Below, piece after piece: positions 1 through 12,264 of a DNA stretch of 64,000 nt. The stretch lies in NCBI RefSeq assembly GCF_009727055.1, contig NC_052359.1, forward strand, positions 63,497,792 to 63,561,791. The letters run 5' to 3'. The position numbers and the translations under genes are program-made. The notes below the pieces were generated by a model that worked only from the letters and a program-made list of their open reading frames with translations, did no database searches and was not told the origin of the DNA. Numbering within the stretch: position 1 is the first letter of the stretch; the number at the start of each line of letters is the position of its first letter. This DNA comes from Benincasa hispida. Taxonomy: Eukaryota; Streptophyta; Magnoliopsida; Cucurbitales; Cucurbitaceae.

Positions 1-90
1 AATTATAATAAAGAGAAAAAAAACCAACCTACCTTTAGGACCTACCTTCAGCCATAGAAGCAACAAGAGCTTGTGCTGATAACGTGTTGT

Positions 91-498
91 GAAATTGAGG
101 AGCACAATAGGAACACGGATGTCAATATAATATTAAAATAAATAAATATATTATAAATATATGGAATAAAATAAATAAATATTAAAATAAATTAAACATA
201 ATATATATAAATATATAAAATAAAATAAAATAACAAAAGTAAATNATAAATAAATATTAAAATAAATTAAACATAATATATATAAATATATAAAATAAAA
301 TAAAATAACAAAAGTAAATAAAATAACAATTTATAGATTTCTCGACTTAATCCAAACATTTTGGAATTTGTCCAATGTGTTGTGTCTTTCAAAACCCACC
401 CAATTTGACATTCTAGAAAATGAGGGCAGGACACATGATCAATAGACACTAAGTATGACACCTAATAGACATCTATTTTCTATAATATTTATAATATA
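91..498 (-). mobile_element. Copia-type 5' LTR, element continues off the left edge
   Basis: Read on the minus strand, the LTR starts near 498 with TATTATAAATATTATAG and ends near 91 with ...TTTCACAACA. It is followed at about 66-90 by the block CGTTATCAGCACAAGC, which in plant Copia elements sits just inside the 5' LTR. The interior would therefore lie to the left of the window. The sequence matches the LTR pieces at about 30.34-30.71, 52.92-53.21 and 56.52-56.93 kb, including the shared stretches around TAATGTGT/GACACATGG and CCTATTTATA. Boundaries are approximate because no flanking target duplication can be checked. Confidence 0.6.
171..319. repeat. Perfect 74-bp direct duplication around a single N
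   Basis: Positions 171-244 and 246-319 are identical 74-bp AT-rich strings, separated only by the undetermined base at 245. This lies inside the LTR. A perfect repeat abutting one N is what an unmerged contig overlap looks like, so it is probably an assembly artefact and not biology. Confidence 0.85.
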
Positions 499-1932
499 GC
501 CAAAATTAAATTGAATGTTATTTTCTTTTTACCTTGACACTTTTATATGAGATTGTTAAGTGCATGTTTAGAACTTAGAAGTTAAAATCACTTTTATTGT
601 TTTAAAATAATTTTAAAATATGTTTATAATTACTTAAAATAATATTAAAAATTATATTTTTATATCATCAAAGATAGTTTCGAAGGAGATTAAGAACATA
701 TTTTATATTCATTATGATAAAAAAAAATAAAAAGATTTTGACTATTTTAGAACCACTTTTAAACATAAGTCTTTAGAAAAAAACTAGAAATTTTCTTAAG
801 AGAGGCAAAATCTTACATTCTAAATATTTTTAAGAATGTAAATATATAATCTTTCTATTCTAAAAATTTGAGAAAGAAAATTGGATAAAAACTATAGTAA
901 CTTAACTTTTGAATTATGACAAATTAAGTGGGGTAATCTCCCAAAAGCTATAATAACTCTATTAGCAATTAAGAAGTTCGTGTTCTTTTCCTATTGGTAT
1001 ATTAATAGGGGTAATCTATACTATTTTTTTCCTCTAATAAAAGTTAGATTATTCATATTTAGCACATTTGCTAATTAAATTGAAGTTAATGATGAAAATA
1101 ATTATTTTTTCTGAAAGTTTAAAAGACACATTTTTTTTCTTTCACTAAATAATAGAAAAAAAAACTTTTTTAATATTCATATTCTTTTTAAAAGGCATAA
1201 TATTACTATTATTTTTGAAGTAAAAATTTATGGGTGTGACAGTGATTTAGAACCACACTGAATCACAATCACCACATTATTTCAAGATCTAATTTTTTGT
1301 CAATTTTAATATCTAATAGACCCGTAAAATATCAATTTATATCCCTAAAATTTGGATTGTATTAATTAATTGTATCAATTTAAATCTTGATTTTTTGTGA
1401 GTGAATCAATTTACACCAATGTATTTGATTCCGAAAAATTTCGTATGAAATTTATACATGTACCTAAGAAAGTCCTAAACTTTCATAAATTAATTAATTT
1501 AAACATTCAGTTAGAATTTCTATTGAGAATCATCCATGTATTTATTTTAATCATATATTTTGTAAAATTGACATTTGAAGAAGTATACTGGAATTATTTT
1601 TCAAAGTATTTGTAATGAGAAGCTTAAATAATAAATTTCAGGCAATATTGATTATTAGTTGAATTAGATTCATTTTGACAAATTTCTTTTCACATTATCG
1701 TGGTATTAAAAATAAAATCTAAAAGTAAATACAAATCTTGACTCGGTAATCATAATTAAGTCCTTAATTTTCCCCTGTATTTGAGTAAACAGGTGTCTCA
1801 AGATAATAAAAAGCCTTATCATTTCTGTTGTTAATTAATTAAATAGTAGCAGATTACATTAACAAATTTATCCTCTTTTTAAGTGTAGTTTTTGAAAATA
1901 AATAAATAACTTATCCTCTATATTTTTCGCTC
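499..1932. other. AT-rich intergenic stretch upstream of invertase
   Basis: I see no coding potential beyond short random ORFs. Positions 560-770 contain degenerate AACTTAGAAGTTAAAATCACTT-type sequence, reminiscent of the short AT-rich repeat seen in the RPS14 introns, but too decayed to delimit. The proximal part (about 1700-1932) is presumably the promoter of the invertase gene. Confidence 0.4.
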
Positions 1933-1940
1933 TATAAATA
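1933..1940 (+). promoter_or_regulatory. TATA box of the invertase gene
   Basis: TATAAATA lies 102 bp before the chosen ATG at 2042. A pyrimidine-rich leader (CTCCTCTCCCCGTTCCC region, about 1990-2035) follows, as is usual for a plant 5' UTR. Transcription would start around 1965-1975. This is inferred from spacing only. Confidence 0.6.
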
Positions 1941-2041
1941 AGCATTCAAACTCCTCATAATTCGACGTTCAACTCCAAATCTCCGCTACTGGAGCCGCCT
2001 CCTCTCCCCGTTCCCTTTCCATTAGGTTTCCAAATTCCTTC

Positions 2042-3829
2042 ATGAATCTCTTCACTCTCCCTTCTCTTCTTCTCGGATTCTCCTTCTTTTCTCTGTTCAT
2101 CAACAATGGCGTCGTCTTCGTCGACGCTCTCCATAAAATTTATCCTGAATTACAGTCTCTTCAAACCGACGGCGCTGTGATTAAGCCACTCCATCGAACT
2201 CGTTTCCACTTCCAACCTCGCCGTCACTGGATCAACGGTTCGTAACTTCTAAATTCTCAATTCATCTTCACTTTTGTATTGATTTGATTTGGTTTGATTT
2301 GACCTGATCTGATCTGATCATTCTGAAAATTTCGATTCTCTCTGTGTTTCACAATCGGAAAATTAGTTGCGGAAATGATATCAGTTCGTTTCTGCGTTTG
2401 TGACTGTGTGTGTTTGGATTAACTCGGAGCGTTTTTGGTTCGTAACGATCATGATTTGATTGACGACGCAGATTCCCATCATCTCATTCTGTTTGCGTTT
2501 TTGCTTTCAAAGATAATGTATTTCTTTTTGCTGCTCTCTGGCCCTCTGATTGGTTTTTGCTTTTCGTGGGTCTATTAATTCTAACCGTCTGATCAGCTTT
2601 TTCTTTTTTCTTTTTTCTTTTTCTTTTTTTTTTTTCCCTTTTCCTGCTTTTATTTATTTATTTGGTATCATTATTATTATTATCGCCTGAAACCACTTAC
2701 CTTTTTTTCCTTATCATTTTTAAAAGTATCTTTACTCACTCTCATGCCCTCTTTTTTTGTGTGTGGTTATAATTATTGTGAATTAAACTTAAACTTGTAT
2801 GCTTATTAATTTGTTTTTTTTTTCAAGGATATATTGGTCTACTTTATTAGATGGGCAAGGTTTACTATTCTAAACCTATTTTTTCACCATCTAAATATTT
2901 ACTTTCCATATCTTACTTAACCATATTATTGTAATGTTTTGCTAATCCAAATAAATTGGATATTCAAACTTATTATTAACTTTAAAATTCATATTTTATT
3001 ACTTATAATACTATTATATATACATATATGTATTTTAATTTTATTTAATTTCACTATTTTTTAATAACTTTTCTCCAAAACTTTCTCAAAATATTATTTT
3101 AGCAACTGAATATAGATTATAGATTTAAATTCTTTCACTCCATATGTTGTCAAAAGAAAAGATTATTTATATCTTTTTGACATAAAAATTTCAAATCATT
3201 TTAGTTAAATTATAAAATCATGTACATATTGACTTGGAGTTGAAATTTGGATTTTAAGAATCTCAATTAAATAATATAAACTAAAAAAAAGAATAGAGTT
3301 TTTGAGAGAGACAAAATTCTTAGGTCTAACGTCTTTAATTTTAAGTGGTTCATGTAAAAACACTATTAAAAAAAACTCCGTTGAAATTTGGAAACTTTTT
3401 TTCCCTGTTTTTTTCCTTCTTTTTGGATTAAATATCTAATATGGTGGGACCTTGAACAGAGAGATCAAAAAGGGCAAAAAAACAATATTTAATGAATGGA
3501 TGGAAAGTGAGATTAAATAATAAGGCTTGTGCAAATTAAAAGTATAATTTTAAATCATTTTTGTGTTGGATGTATTTGAGTTACATAGTCAAACATGTAA
3601 CTCGCAATACCAAATTCGATTTGCCACATTTTAAACTAACATTTAATATAGTATAAACCATATGATAAAATAATCTACAAGTATATAGAAACAAATATAT
3701 AAATGACATTTGCTAAGGTGATATTGTGATGTAGGATACACGTGAGCACTTTATTTTTATAATTATTTTGATGTGGGGTCCATAAACTCACTATCTTATT
3801 GGATGCATAATGAAATGGCTTTTTTCAAG

Positions 3830-3861
<32 letters not shown>

Positions 3862-4817
3862 TATTATTACCTACTACATGCTCCATGCCATTGAGGAGTG
3901 GGCAATATTATTGCACCAAAGGTCAATCAACTTGAGAACTTTTTTGGTTTTTTTTTTTTTTCCTTTTTTATAGAGTAAGGTGTAATCTTTTGCCCACTTA
4001 TCTTCATCGTATACATAAGAAATGAATTAAAATTATTATATAGAAAATTATGATTTGACAGTTTAGTGAAATATACAAAGATTTATGCGGCCATAGATGC
4101 ATCTAAGTACTTTTCCTATACATATTATGTTGAAAAACGTAGTTGTAGCTTCTACTTTTGTCATTGGCCATAGTTCACTATCAAGACCTATGTTTTTTTT
4201 TTTACCCTTTTTTTTTATTCCTTATGTGATACCAAATTCGTGTTAGTATGATAGGACGTGGTTCAAAATCTTTATGGGCCAATTATAAGATTTGGAAAAA
4301 TTTGACGTACAAGTTAAAAAAAAAATTAAGAAATATATACAATCTATGAGAGTATAGGTTGATAGGCATATATTATTGCTTCTTTTAACGTGGAAGATTC
4401 AAAACTTCAAATTCATTTATTGTATTAAGATTGGCATAATATTATATAATGTCAATAGTGTAGGTATAAGTCTAAAGTTAAATAAAGATTCACATGCGCA
4501 AAGGCATATATCATTAGAAGTAAAGTATATATTATTATATGTTTTGGCCATCCTTTTTTTTTTCCTATTACATTAATTTGGTCAGTGGAAAATATTATTT
4601 AAAAAAATGGAATTAAATAAGTGGTGTGGAATCTCTTATACATGTTGGGAGTTAGCTTTTGAACTTTTTCTTTATTTGTATAATAATCATATATATATAA
4701 TGACAAAATTTGGTTGTGCCATTCATAAGAAAGTGTGAGATTTCTCCTTCCTGTTTGTAGAAAAATTTTGGTGGGTCTTAGTTAATTTGGCAATTCTCTT
4801 ACACTAAAAATACTGCC

Positions 4818-4857
<40 letters not shown>

Positions 4858-7800
4858 TCTTAGTTTTTAAAAAATTTAAAAATAGAGATTTTGGTATGTT
4901 AATGTTAGTGCTTGCATTGTACTAGAACGCCATTTTGTGTATTGGGGCCACGTGGGCTTCCAAATAAAACAAATGCTATTTTTGTTATAGCAATCTTCAT
5001 TAACATATGATTAAACTCGTGGATATTAATGGAATGGTTAATACAGTAATGGGATAATACTTGTATGCATCTCAAAATGGTTTTTCCTCCTATCATTTAC
5101 ACAAAAAATAATTAAAATATTTTAAAAAATAAATAAGAATAGCTTATCATGTGTTATATTATGATAAAACGATTCGATGGAATACACGAAAATAAGTACT
5201 CTCCGAAATACACCTAAGTCTCTTTCGTAGGAACGGGTTTAATTTTTGAGAAAAATATAGTTTTGAGTAAGTGTTAGATTTCAAAGTATTAGATTTTTAT
5301 CCTTAAATTTTAAGTCTAGTTTTTATTTCGATTTTAAATGATAAAATAGTTGAAAATATTTTTGAATATAACAAAATATCACTATTTATCTGTAATAAAC
5401 CGCGATAAACATCCATCACATACTTATAAATTAACTAAGTTAACTCATTTTCTTTTATTTGAAAAGAATCATTTTTATTTGATCTCTAGATTTTAAAATT
5501 TACATTTATACTCATAAATAGTTAGCGTAATGTTTGTTTTGACCATTTGTGTTAACTTTTAATTAATTAATTAATTTTTTTGAAAAAAAATTATGATGTA
5601 AAATTTTCAATTGGTTTTAATAGTGATAGAAAATTAATGAAATCATGAGTATAATTATAATTTGAGATTGAGAAGTGTAAGCTTTAGAAGTTTATGGATT
5701 AAATATAAATTAAAATAAAAGATAACATTTCGATTACCAAATAAAAACCATAATCAAAACAATAAGGCCAACAAAAGGAAAAAGAAAAAAGAATAATAAT
5801 TGTGTGAATGTGATTGGTGAGTAGGAAAGTATTATTCTTTTTTTAGCCTAAACATTAAAGAGTATTAGAAATATTTTTAAACATATATCTATAGTTTGAC
5901 ATTGCCTAATTTAGATGTTTATCATGCTATAGATTTATATGAAAAATAGTGAAATATTTTTGCTATTTTGTGTTTGTTTCCTAACAAAGATTCCTAACTA
6001 GATTTTTTTTTTAATCTTATTGTGTTACCTTTTGGTGGTGCTCAATCCTGTCCACAACAAAACCAAATGCAGATCCAAATGGTAAGCCATTTTTTTTAGT
6101 GAACTTTTATTAATTTCTTGAGTAAGCATCTTGATTTGTTTATGTTATTTAGACTCTTTATTTCATAATGATTTTATTTTATTTTTAATTTTCTAAGAAG
6201 CTTGTTTGTATTAATGTTAAATTTTCCCTAATTTTCTTAAACATGTTTAAATATTAAAACATAACTGCTTTCTTGAAAAAATGGTTAAGAATATATTAAA
6301 ATAAAATATTGAGAAAACCAACATGTTTTTTAAAAATATTTTGAAAAAGTAGAAAATGGGGAGAAGAAAAAAGATCAAGTTTGTCCATAATAAATATACA
6401 CGTTGTTTGGATTCAAACATAAGTCTCTTACTCGATAATAAATATTATAGTTCAATTAAGTTATATTTATTTTAATAAAAATATCATTTTAAATTCAATG
6501 TTTATAGTGTTAGTATAGGCCAAATTTTATGAGAAAAGAATTCAATTTATATAAAAAGGGGGGCGTATGACTAAAATTTATCATTTAAGCCAAAAAATTC
6601 GACGACATAACTAATTTTAAATATTTTACTTAAATATGATTTCAGACATAGGTATCATTTTAAAATGAAAATTGTAAACAAAAGGCACGAAATATTCACA
6701 AAACATTTGACAAAGTATCTGTTTAATTGCTTCAATGAAACAAAACTGAATAATAGATCTGGTTAATTACTATCTTGACCAACTTTGTTTTGAACAATGC
6801 AACAGGCCCAATGTTATTCAAGGGAATTTACCATTTGTTTTATCAATACAACCCCAAAGGCGCAGTTTGGGGGAATATAGTTTGGGCTCACTCAATTTCC
6901 AGAGACCTAATCAATTGGAAGCCATTGAAGCCCGCTCTTTACCCTTCAAAGCCCTTCGACATCAATGGCTGCTGGTCCGGCTCCGCCACCATCCTCCCCG
7001 GTAACAAGCCCGTCATCTTATACACCGGAATCGACCCTCAAAACCGCCAGGTTCAAAACTACGCCGTTCCGGCTAACCTCTCCGACCCCTATCTAACCGA
7101 GTGGATCAAACCGGATGACAACCCGATCGTCGACCCGGACTCGGGAGTCAACGCCAGCGCCTTCCGTGACCCGACGACGGCGTGGCTGAGCGACAATGGC
7201 CACTGGAAGACCATCATCGGCAGCAAGAGGAAAAAGAGGGGAATGGCGTATTTGTATAGAAGTAGGGATTTTGTGAAATGGACGAAGGCGAAACACCCTT
7301 TACATTCTGCTCCAAATACAGGTATGTGGGAGTGCCCTGATTTTTACCCGGTTCCGCTCTCGGGCAGACGTGGATTGGACCCGTCGGTGACTGGGAATTG
7401 GGTTAAACATGTGTTGAAGGTGAGTTTGGATCTTACTAGATATGAGTATTATACGGTGGGGAAGTATTATCCGGAGAAGGATAGGTATGTACCGGATAAC
7501 ACATCGGCGGATGGGTGGAGTGGGCTGAGATATGACTACGGAAATTTCTATGCTTCGAAGTCGTTCTATGATTCGATGAAGAAGAGGAGGGTTTTGTGGG
7601 GCTGGGCTAATGAGTCTGATAGTGCTCAGGATGATGTTTCTAAAGGATGGGCTGGAATTCAGGTATGTTTTTTATGGAATGTGCTTTGTTCTGTTTTGTT
7701 CTGTTTTGTTACAGAGCACTTTCGTACATGGGTCTTTGTGAATGACCCTTTTTTTCTTTTCCTCTTTTTGCAGTTAATTCCTAGGAGGATATGGTTGGAT

Positions 7801-9053
7801 CCAAACCGGAGGCAACTTTTGCAGTGGCCAGTTGAAGAGCTGAATAAGCTGAGAGGGAAGGAAGTTGTGTTGAGACATCAGAAGCTGTTGAAGGGACACC
7901 ATGTTGAGGTTAAAGGAATTACTGCAGCCCAGGTCTGTGACACCACATTTTACTGCTGTTGATTTTCTTGGAAGAGGTTGTGATTTAGTGGGTGTGTGTC
8001 TGGACTTTTCTAAGTGATTTGGTAAAATATGATCTAATCATTTGGTTTTTTTTGTTTTAAAAATTACATTTGTTTTCTCACAAACCTTTGATTTCGGAAA
8101 TACTAACAAAACGGGCTGTTATAGATTTGTGCTTCAGCACACATAAAGTACATGTCAAGCTTTTCATCCAAACACTTGTTTTTACATTAGCACTTTTAGG
8201 TTATTCTCATATACGATAATTTTGGATTGAAAATGCTTTTAGCATGAACTCCCACGTATAATTCTACTTATTGATTTTTACTTTTGTACAGGCTGATGTT
8301 GAAGTTGTCTTCAGCTTTTCAAGTCTAGATAAAGCGGAGCCATTTGATCCAAGCTGGGTGGATGCACAAGCCGTGTGTGATCAACTGGGCTCAAAGGCCC
8401 AAGGTGGAGTTGGGCCGTTTGGGCTTCTGACTCTGGCTTCAGAAAACCTCGAGGAATTCACTCCTGTATTCTTCAGGATTTTCAAGTCCCATCACAAGCA
8501 CGTGGTTCTTCTGTGTTCTGATGCAAGAAGGTCCAAAACACTCTTATATCAAATAAACCTCTATCATTCAATTCTTTTTCACTGTTTCAAATCTGTTTGA
8601 TGTTAAGTTGCAAGTGAATATGCCTCAGTCATTTGGTTAACTTATTATAGCCTTCTCTCCTCTCTTTTGGTGGTGTAGCTCTTCTTTGAAGGAAGATGGA
8701 TTATACAAGCCATCATTTGCGGGCTTTGTCGACATCAATTTATCGAGTAAAAAGCTCCCATTAAGAACTTTGGTATGCTGAAATCATAGTCTAATGTCTC
8801 TTCCTCCCAATGTTTATAAATCTAAAACTATATATTAGTGATTATTTTATCTATGCGATGATTATTTGTACAGATTGATCACTCAGTGGTAGAGAGCTTT
8901 GGAGGGGGAGGAAAAACATGCATAACTTCAAGGGTATATCCAACAAAGGCGGTGTTTGGGGATGCCCATTTGCATGTGTTCAACAATGGAACAGAGGCTA
9001 TCACGGTAGATTATCTAAGAGCTTGGAGTATGAGAAGTGCTAGGGTGAACTAA
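2042..9053 (+). CDS. CWINV: Cell-wall invertase (beta-fructofuranosidase, GH32), complete, seven exons
   Basis: The enzyme hydrolyses apoplastic sucrose to glucose and fructose. Exons: 2042-2237, 6073-6081, 6806-7662, 7774-7932, 8292-8530, 8679-8772 and 8874-9053. They total 1734 nt (577 aa plus stop) and every junction is GT-AG and in frame. Residues 1-30 form a hydrophobic secretory signal ([19 protein letters not shown]). NDPNG places the nucleophile at Asp66, RDP the transition-state stabiliser at Asp190, and WECPD the acid/base at Glu244. Pro after Cys (WECP) is the cell-wall type, whereas vacuolar invertases have WECV. Asp277 (VSLDLTR) matches the Asp that, in the Arabidopsis enzyme, favours sucrose over fructan; Arg280 replaces the usual Lys nearby. 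Several N-glycosylation sequons (NLS, NAS, NTS, NES, NGT) fit a secreted glycoprotein. The length is normal for the family. The start was chosen because it opens directly on the signal peptide. A fructan exohydrolase is the main alternative, made unlikely by Asp277. Confidence 0.95.
2238..6072 (+). other. Large first intron of the invertase gene (3.8 kb)
   Basis: Donor G|GTTCGT and acceptor GCAG|ATCC. The intron is AT-rich and non-coding. It contains an (AT)n-(AC)n microsatellite at about 3831-3861, an (AT)16 run at about 4823-4854 and several T-tracts. No transposon domain is visible. Its length is out of proportion to introns 2-6 (724, 111, 359, 148 and 101 bp). Confidence 0.8.
6073..6081 (+). 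other. 9-bp mini-exon 2 of invertase
   Basis: ATCCAAATG lies between GCAG and GTAAG. With the last G of exon 1 and the first bases of exon 3 it completes the codons for Asp66-Pro-Asn-Gly, the catalytic NDPNG motif. This mini-exon is a classical feature of plant acid invertase genes. Confidence 0.95.
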
Positions 9054-10947
9054 GTCTTTAGAAATTAGAACTTAGAATGTTTGTTTTGCCTTTTTTTTTT
9101 CTTTTTCTCCCTTGTGGTTTTAAATTAGCAGGGAAAGTGGAGGTAGTGAGGTAGGTTAATTTGGTTTAATTTAGGTTGTATTGGGAGATGGGCGCTTTCA
9201 CCTTCTCTCCCGTGTCTTAATGCTTCTGAATAAGAGTTGATCTTGACCTTTTGGGTTGAGATTTAGCCCTCTTGTTGTACTTGATTAGTTATTTATTTTA
9301 GCTTGATCGTTTTATAGCATAACATAATGGGAAATGATGATTGCGGTATTGATAAAATGTCTTCATAGGATGTAAATTCTTTAGAAGACATGGTTTAATA
9401 TAAAATTCTACTAAAAAGTTTTAAAGATTATAGTTAATATATCAATACTATAAATGTAATAATTAATTAGTAGGTTACACAAATTCATAATTCCTCAACC
9501 ACGAGTTACAACATTTGAATTTAAGTCCTAACCACAATAGAGATTACTTTTGGCTTCTGGTATCAAATAGTTTTTTACCTTGTTTAACCTAAATAGTGAA
9601 CTATTTGAAGGGAAAGACAAAATAATATTTTATGAAATTTTAAAGACAAGATGTGATCCCTTCAAACATAGTGAACTATTTGATGAAGGATAAAATAAGA
9701 ATTATGGAAAATTGTAAGGGCAAAATAAGAATTTCCTCTCATAACCCTTTAATAAATTATCAACTAAATGTTATACGCACACATATATAAAAAATTGATT
9801 TTTTTTAACCCAAAGAGAACATCTCCCCCTTATAATAAAAACATGATTGGGTTGGGATTATGGATATTTTTTGGAGTTCTTCAGTTCAACCAATTGAAAG
9901 AGAGATACATTGGCGAGAAGTGGGTGGGGTAGAAAGATTAGAGGAAGAGATGAGGTATTTTTTAAAAAAAGAAAATACAAAGTTAAGAATTATTTTCTAT
10001 AATTTAGCCTTAAATTGTTTTCGCTTTTGTGAAATATTGGGGTAAGAATAATAATATTAAGATGATATTACACTAATTTTAAAATTATGAAAGAATGAAA
10101 CTAGTTACAAAATCACTAACAAATGGTCTAAAACTAATTCACTTATGAAATTTTAAGGTTTAAATTGATACTAGTTTTATTTTATTCTTTTCTTTTTTTT
10201 CTTTTTCTTTTTCTTTTTTCTTTTTTTTTTTTGCAAAGGTTTTTAATTATTATATTTTGACTCGTAATCATAATCAATTAATAAATAATGTCTTGTGATG
10301 AGTGGAAGGGTGGTGACGAGGGTTGTGTGGGTCTGTCCACCACCCTGTGGTTAGATTTGTCGTGTGATAGTGCTTGGGATGCAATAGAGAGTGGGGCGAT
10401 GGCACGATTATTATAGTAGGTGGGAAGGTTGCTAAGGTACATGTTTTGTTTGTTGAGGTTTGTGTGTGAAGAGATTGAATCCCCGGAAGCGTTTAATTGC
10501 TTTTTACTCAATTATTGTTACAAAAAAAATACATAATGGAAACAGAAAACATCTAGACTAAGCATCCTTTTCTAAAAGATTAAATAGAAAGAAGAACTAT
10601 ACCTTTGTAGTATTATTTCTCCAAGGTCATCTCCCAAACTTGTTGATCAACAACACGAAAAATCTGAATGAAAAACTTGGTGTCACAAGCAAGACAGAAA
10701 CACGACCAAAGACCTTTTCTACTATTCTCTTGGAACAAGGGGATTGTGGGATCCTTTGTGAAAAGACGGGGAGAAAACACACAAAAAAAAAAATCTTTGT
10801 ATTACTTTTTCTTTTTGGCAAAGTTTTTTTTTTTTATCTTTTTTTATTTTTGGAGAGAGCTTGTGAGTTGGATTATTCTATCAATTATACAAAATGTATA
10901 ACTCTATCAGAGAAGTTTTCAAACAATGTGAAGGGAGTTACCACTAC
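9054..10947. other. Intergenic; invertase 3' UTR then repeat-like sequence
   Basis: Positions 9054-9300 are the probable 3' UTR, with AATAAG at about 9230 as a possible polyadenylation signal. An imperfect direct repeat of TAGTGAACTATTTGA...GACAAAATAA appears at about 9592-9650 and 9666-9725. A polypyrimidine tract (TTTTC repeats) runs from about 10180 to 10235. Positions 10480-10945 resemble the 3' part of an LTR (compare the CTTTTCTACTATTCTCTT block near 10715 with 54565), but I cannot delimit it. No gene is recognised. Confidence 0.35.
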
Positions 10948-11438
10948 TTTTTTTTTTTTAGAATATGTGATATTATTATACAACAACAAGGAAAATCCCA
11001 CAGCCCGGGGTCAAGGCATCAAAGCAACAAAGTACAAGCAAAGATAGGCCAACAAAACCAAAACAAAGTCAACAGGATAAGACCAGAACAAAACCAGACG
11101 CAAACTCGCAAACCACAAGGAAGAAAGGCAGAGAAAATAACCCAAAACCCCACAAACTAGGGACTACAGCAAAACAGAGAACAACGTGAAGTTCACAAGG
11201 AAAAAACATCCGTACACACACTAGATAAGACCAAGAAGGTCAACCCGCTAAGAAGTAGCATGAGCACGAACCATAGAGACCATAAGGTGAACCAGAGTAG
11301 AAACTGACCTCGGTCGACCTCCATGCAGCCGCCAATTACGCTCCTGCCAGATGTAGTATATGGACGCACACCAAAAAACACGAAACAACTTACTACGCAC
11401 ATCCCTCACCTGACCCACTCGCACAACCAACTCAAAAT

Positions 11439-11800
11439 CTACATCCCAACCAACCACTCGATGCATCGAACCCAACTGACACAACACCTTAGACGGCACA
11501 CCTTCTCTCCCAAACCCATGCTAAAAAAATAAATGATCCCCCGACTCCCAACACCTCCACCACACAGAAGACACCCCCATCTGACAACACACTCCAACTC
11601 CTCAACTAATCCCGCGTACCCAACCTGTCCCTCATTGCTAACCACGTACAGAAGGAGTGACGCGGAATACCACCGCCGCCCACAAAATACGCACGCCCAA
11701 GACACCCTAGGACGACGATGACGTATACTCTCCCAAGCATTAGCGATAAAAAACCGACCACTAGAATTCGATACCAAACCCAATAATCCTCTCCCCTCAC
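11439..11800 (-). pseudogene. LINE C-terminal zf-RVT-like domain (broken)
   Basis: On the minus strand, two overlapping frames give the pattern of the zinc-binding region found downstream of plant LINE RTs. One reads NAWESIRHRRPRVSW and the other IPRHSFCTWLAMRDRLGTRD, followed by a Cys-x2-Cys (CLLC). At least one frameshift lies between them. The remaining 0.5 kb to the T-run at 10948 is likely 3' UTR with scattered remains. Confidence 0.7.
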
Positions 11801-12264
11801 CCTAGGCCCACTGCCTGGATAAAGGCCGCCCAGATCTTAAGGCAGCTCCCAAGACACTGTAGGCCACCTCCAACCTTCTTACCATCCAAGAACTCTGAAA
11901 ACCGTACTTCCAAACTACTCCTTGCATCATGAATACCGTAGACCCGTATGAATCCAAAATTGCGCCCCCGGCAGCCAAGAATCCCACCAAACAAAACAAT
12001 ACCGTCCATCGCCAATCATTCAAACGAACCAGATGCTTGAATCTATCTCTACTTCATAAGATAGCCCGCACACAAGACCTCCAATCTCACTCCGAACAGC
12101 CCACAACGACGCACCCATAGCAAAACATATGCCTCTGCCCAAGCCATCCATAGTGACCCCGATTTAATTAAGAGAAGCCAAAGCAGCTTTATAATAGTAG
12201 CCTGATTCCAAGAGGCCACATGCTTCACACCCAACCCCCCTCCTAACGGCAAGCACACCTCATC

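Noticed and set aside
7093..7296. Antisense ORF inside the invertase gene
   Set aside because: It overlaps invertase exon 3, whose coding frame and splice sites are certain. The antisense frame has no family signature.
10640..11160. Overlapping plus-strand ORFs rich in Lys and Phe
   Set aside because: Composition is driven by A/T runs and by the complement of the LINE 3' end. There is no domain and no start context.
11323..12120. Plus-strand ORFs rich in Pro, Thr and His
   Set aside because: These are shadows of the minus-strand LINE C-terminal region, whose complement is C-rich.
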